Positions 4,589 through 5,012 of a stretch of DNA of 5,012 bases are shown here, piece after piece. The position numbers and the translations under genes were made by a program. Origin of the DNA: Spirochaetaceae bacterium. GTDB lineage: Bacteria; Spirochaetota; Spirochaetia; DSM-27196; PWMO01. Location of the stretch: positions 1 to 5,012 of the forward strand of contig PWMO01000512.1 in assembly GCA_003558175.1 (NCBI GenBank), written 5' to 3'. How positions within the stretch are numbered: position 1 is the first letter of the stretch; every line of letters begins with the position of its first letter. The notes below the pieces were generated by a model. The model worked only from the letters and a program-made list of their open reading frames with translations. It ran no database searches and was not told the origin of the DNA.

Positions 4589-4618
4589 AGCATAGTTGGT
4601 TCCAGCGGAGAGAAGCAA
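4589..4618 (-). promoter_or_regulatory. Weak candidate promoter of the MttB-family gene
   Basis: On the minus strand TTGCTT (4618-4613), an 18-base spacer and TATGCT (4594-4589) precede ATG 4570 by 18 bases, leaving a short leader that contains the CAGGG ribosome binding site. Both hexamers are only partial matches (3/6 and 4/6). If real, it would exclude the TTG start at 4624. Confidence 0.25.
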
Positions 4619-4782
4619 CAGCAAAGACCCGACATTAGCTCATCTTACTTCCAGCCAGGCGTACCGCGCTTCAGGGTTTACTGGAGCCTGCAAAGCCGCT
4701 TGAAGCAGCTTGTGAGCCGGGGTGCTTCCGCTGCGGCGGCCGCGGAGCGTCTCTTGCCGCGAACCTCGCTCCATTCGACGGT

Positions 4783-5012
4783 GTGACACGCATCACGTCG
4801 GTTGGGGATAGAACGGTAATCGAGTTCGATGCCGCTGATGACACCCGCTTTGCCGCTGTGTTGGTTGATGCCCAGGGAGGCGAATGGCCGAAGCGAACGA
4901 TGATCCAGCGCAAGGGAAACGGTTCTGCGCTGTACGCCACGTTTTCTCACGACGGCAATTGGGTACTGCGGTGTGCAGGCACCGGCTTTTACAAGGTTCG
5001 TAACAGTTTGGA
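4783..5012 (+). CDS. Unidentified protein, 3' end outside window, start uncertain
   Basis: A rightward frame with good coding character runs to the window edge. Readable sequence includes VTRITSVGDRTVIEFDAADD, FAAVLVDAQGGEWPKRTMIQ and ATFSHDGNWVLRCAGTGFYK. The spacing of hydrophobic strands, turns and a Trp in the last part suggests a beta-sandwich (Ig-like) module, which is only inference. The frame is open back to a TAG at 4636-4638, but no ATG or ribosome binding site is present. GTG 4783 is used as a placeholder; residues just before it (SLAANLAPFDG) also read as protein. The gene may be truncated at its 5' end next to the lower-GC methyltransferase block. No family is recognised. Confidence 0.5.
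   Translation, partial: MTRITSVGDRTVIEFDAADDTRFAAVLVDAQGGEWPKRTMIQRKGNGSALYATFSHDGNWVLRCAGTGFYKVRNSL

Noticed and set aside
4571..4624. TTG start of the methyltransferase, adding 18 residues (MLLLLSAGTNYANIRAKQ)
   Set aside because: No convincing ribosome binding site precedes TTG, the added residues do not match the family, and ATG 4570 has CAGGG at proper spacing.
4244..4786. 180-codon plus-strand frame opposite the methyltransferase start
   Set aside because: It is the complement of the methyltransferase gene for most of its length, has no family resemblance, and its tail is a shadow of the 4783-5012 frame.
4640..4789. Minus-strand frame of 44-49 residues ending ARYAWLEVR, in the same frame as and 15 bases upstream of the TTG codon of the methyltransferase
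   Set aside because: It reads plausibly, but it lacks a ribosome binding site and family resemblance and overlaps the rightward coding frame. A TGA separates it from the methyltransferase. Homologues of the methyltransferase with an N-terminal extension matching it would reopen the question.
1..5012. CRISPR array, tRNA or rRNA gene, riboswitch
   Set aside because: I saw no regularly spaced direct repeats, no tRNA cloverleaf, no rRNA-like sequence and no long conserved leader; the longest gaps are covered by gene remnants.

Overview
The window comes from a moderately GC-rich bacterial chromosome (about 60% GC by eye). Bacterial origin is suggested by a strong Shine-Dalgarno site at one gene, a near-consensus sigma-70-type promoter, and bacterial gene families: Phd/VapC, MntA/HepT and an MttB-type methyltransferase. 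Nothing identifies a species. It reads as accessory, eroded chromosome: small toxin-antitoxin (TA) genes, several gene remnants in shifted frames, and one long metabolic gene of visibly lower GC.

Layout. Bases 1-579 (+) hold the C-terminal half of a TPR-repeat protein. It faces a minus-strand MntA/HepT-type TA locus at 607-1107. The nucleotidyltransferase antitoxin (808-1107) is intact, with a TATAAT box six bases before its ATG, so its mRNA is probably leaderless. The HEPN toxin downstream (811 to about 607) overlaps it by ATGA but is broken: its middle is missing and the frame shifts at a single junction. Bases 1143-1476 (-) contain two adjoining coding-like fragments in different frames; the first resembles the central part of a flavodoxin. 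Bases 1542-1979 (-) encode an intact 145-aa protein that I do not recognise, with a good ribosome binding site. Divergent from it is an intact Phd-type antitoxin/VapC operon (2212-2888, +), with a TTGACA promoter and a repeat-containing operator candidate ending at the start codon. Bases 2889-3148 hold a short remnant whose first ~20 residues look like the start of a small conserved protein. Bases 3149-4570 (-) encode a nearly or fully complete MttB-superfamily methyltransferase without an in-frame amber codon. The window ends in a rightward reading frame that runs off the edge at 5012 and has no convincing start.

How the genes work together. The two TA loci are self-contained modules: antitoxin first, short overlap with the toxin, promoter at the antitoxin start. 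One is still complete; the other has kept its antitoxin and lost a functional toxin. The methyltransferase would normally work with a corrinoid protein and a second methyltransferase, and neither is visible here. I see no CRISPR array, rRNA, tRNA, transposase or obvious phage gene. I do not see a convincing new multi-gene system. The most informative features are the hepT deletion scar, the TA promoters placed at the start codons, and the unexplained 145-aa gene.
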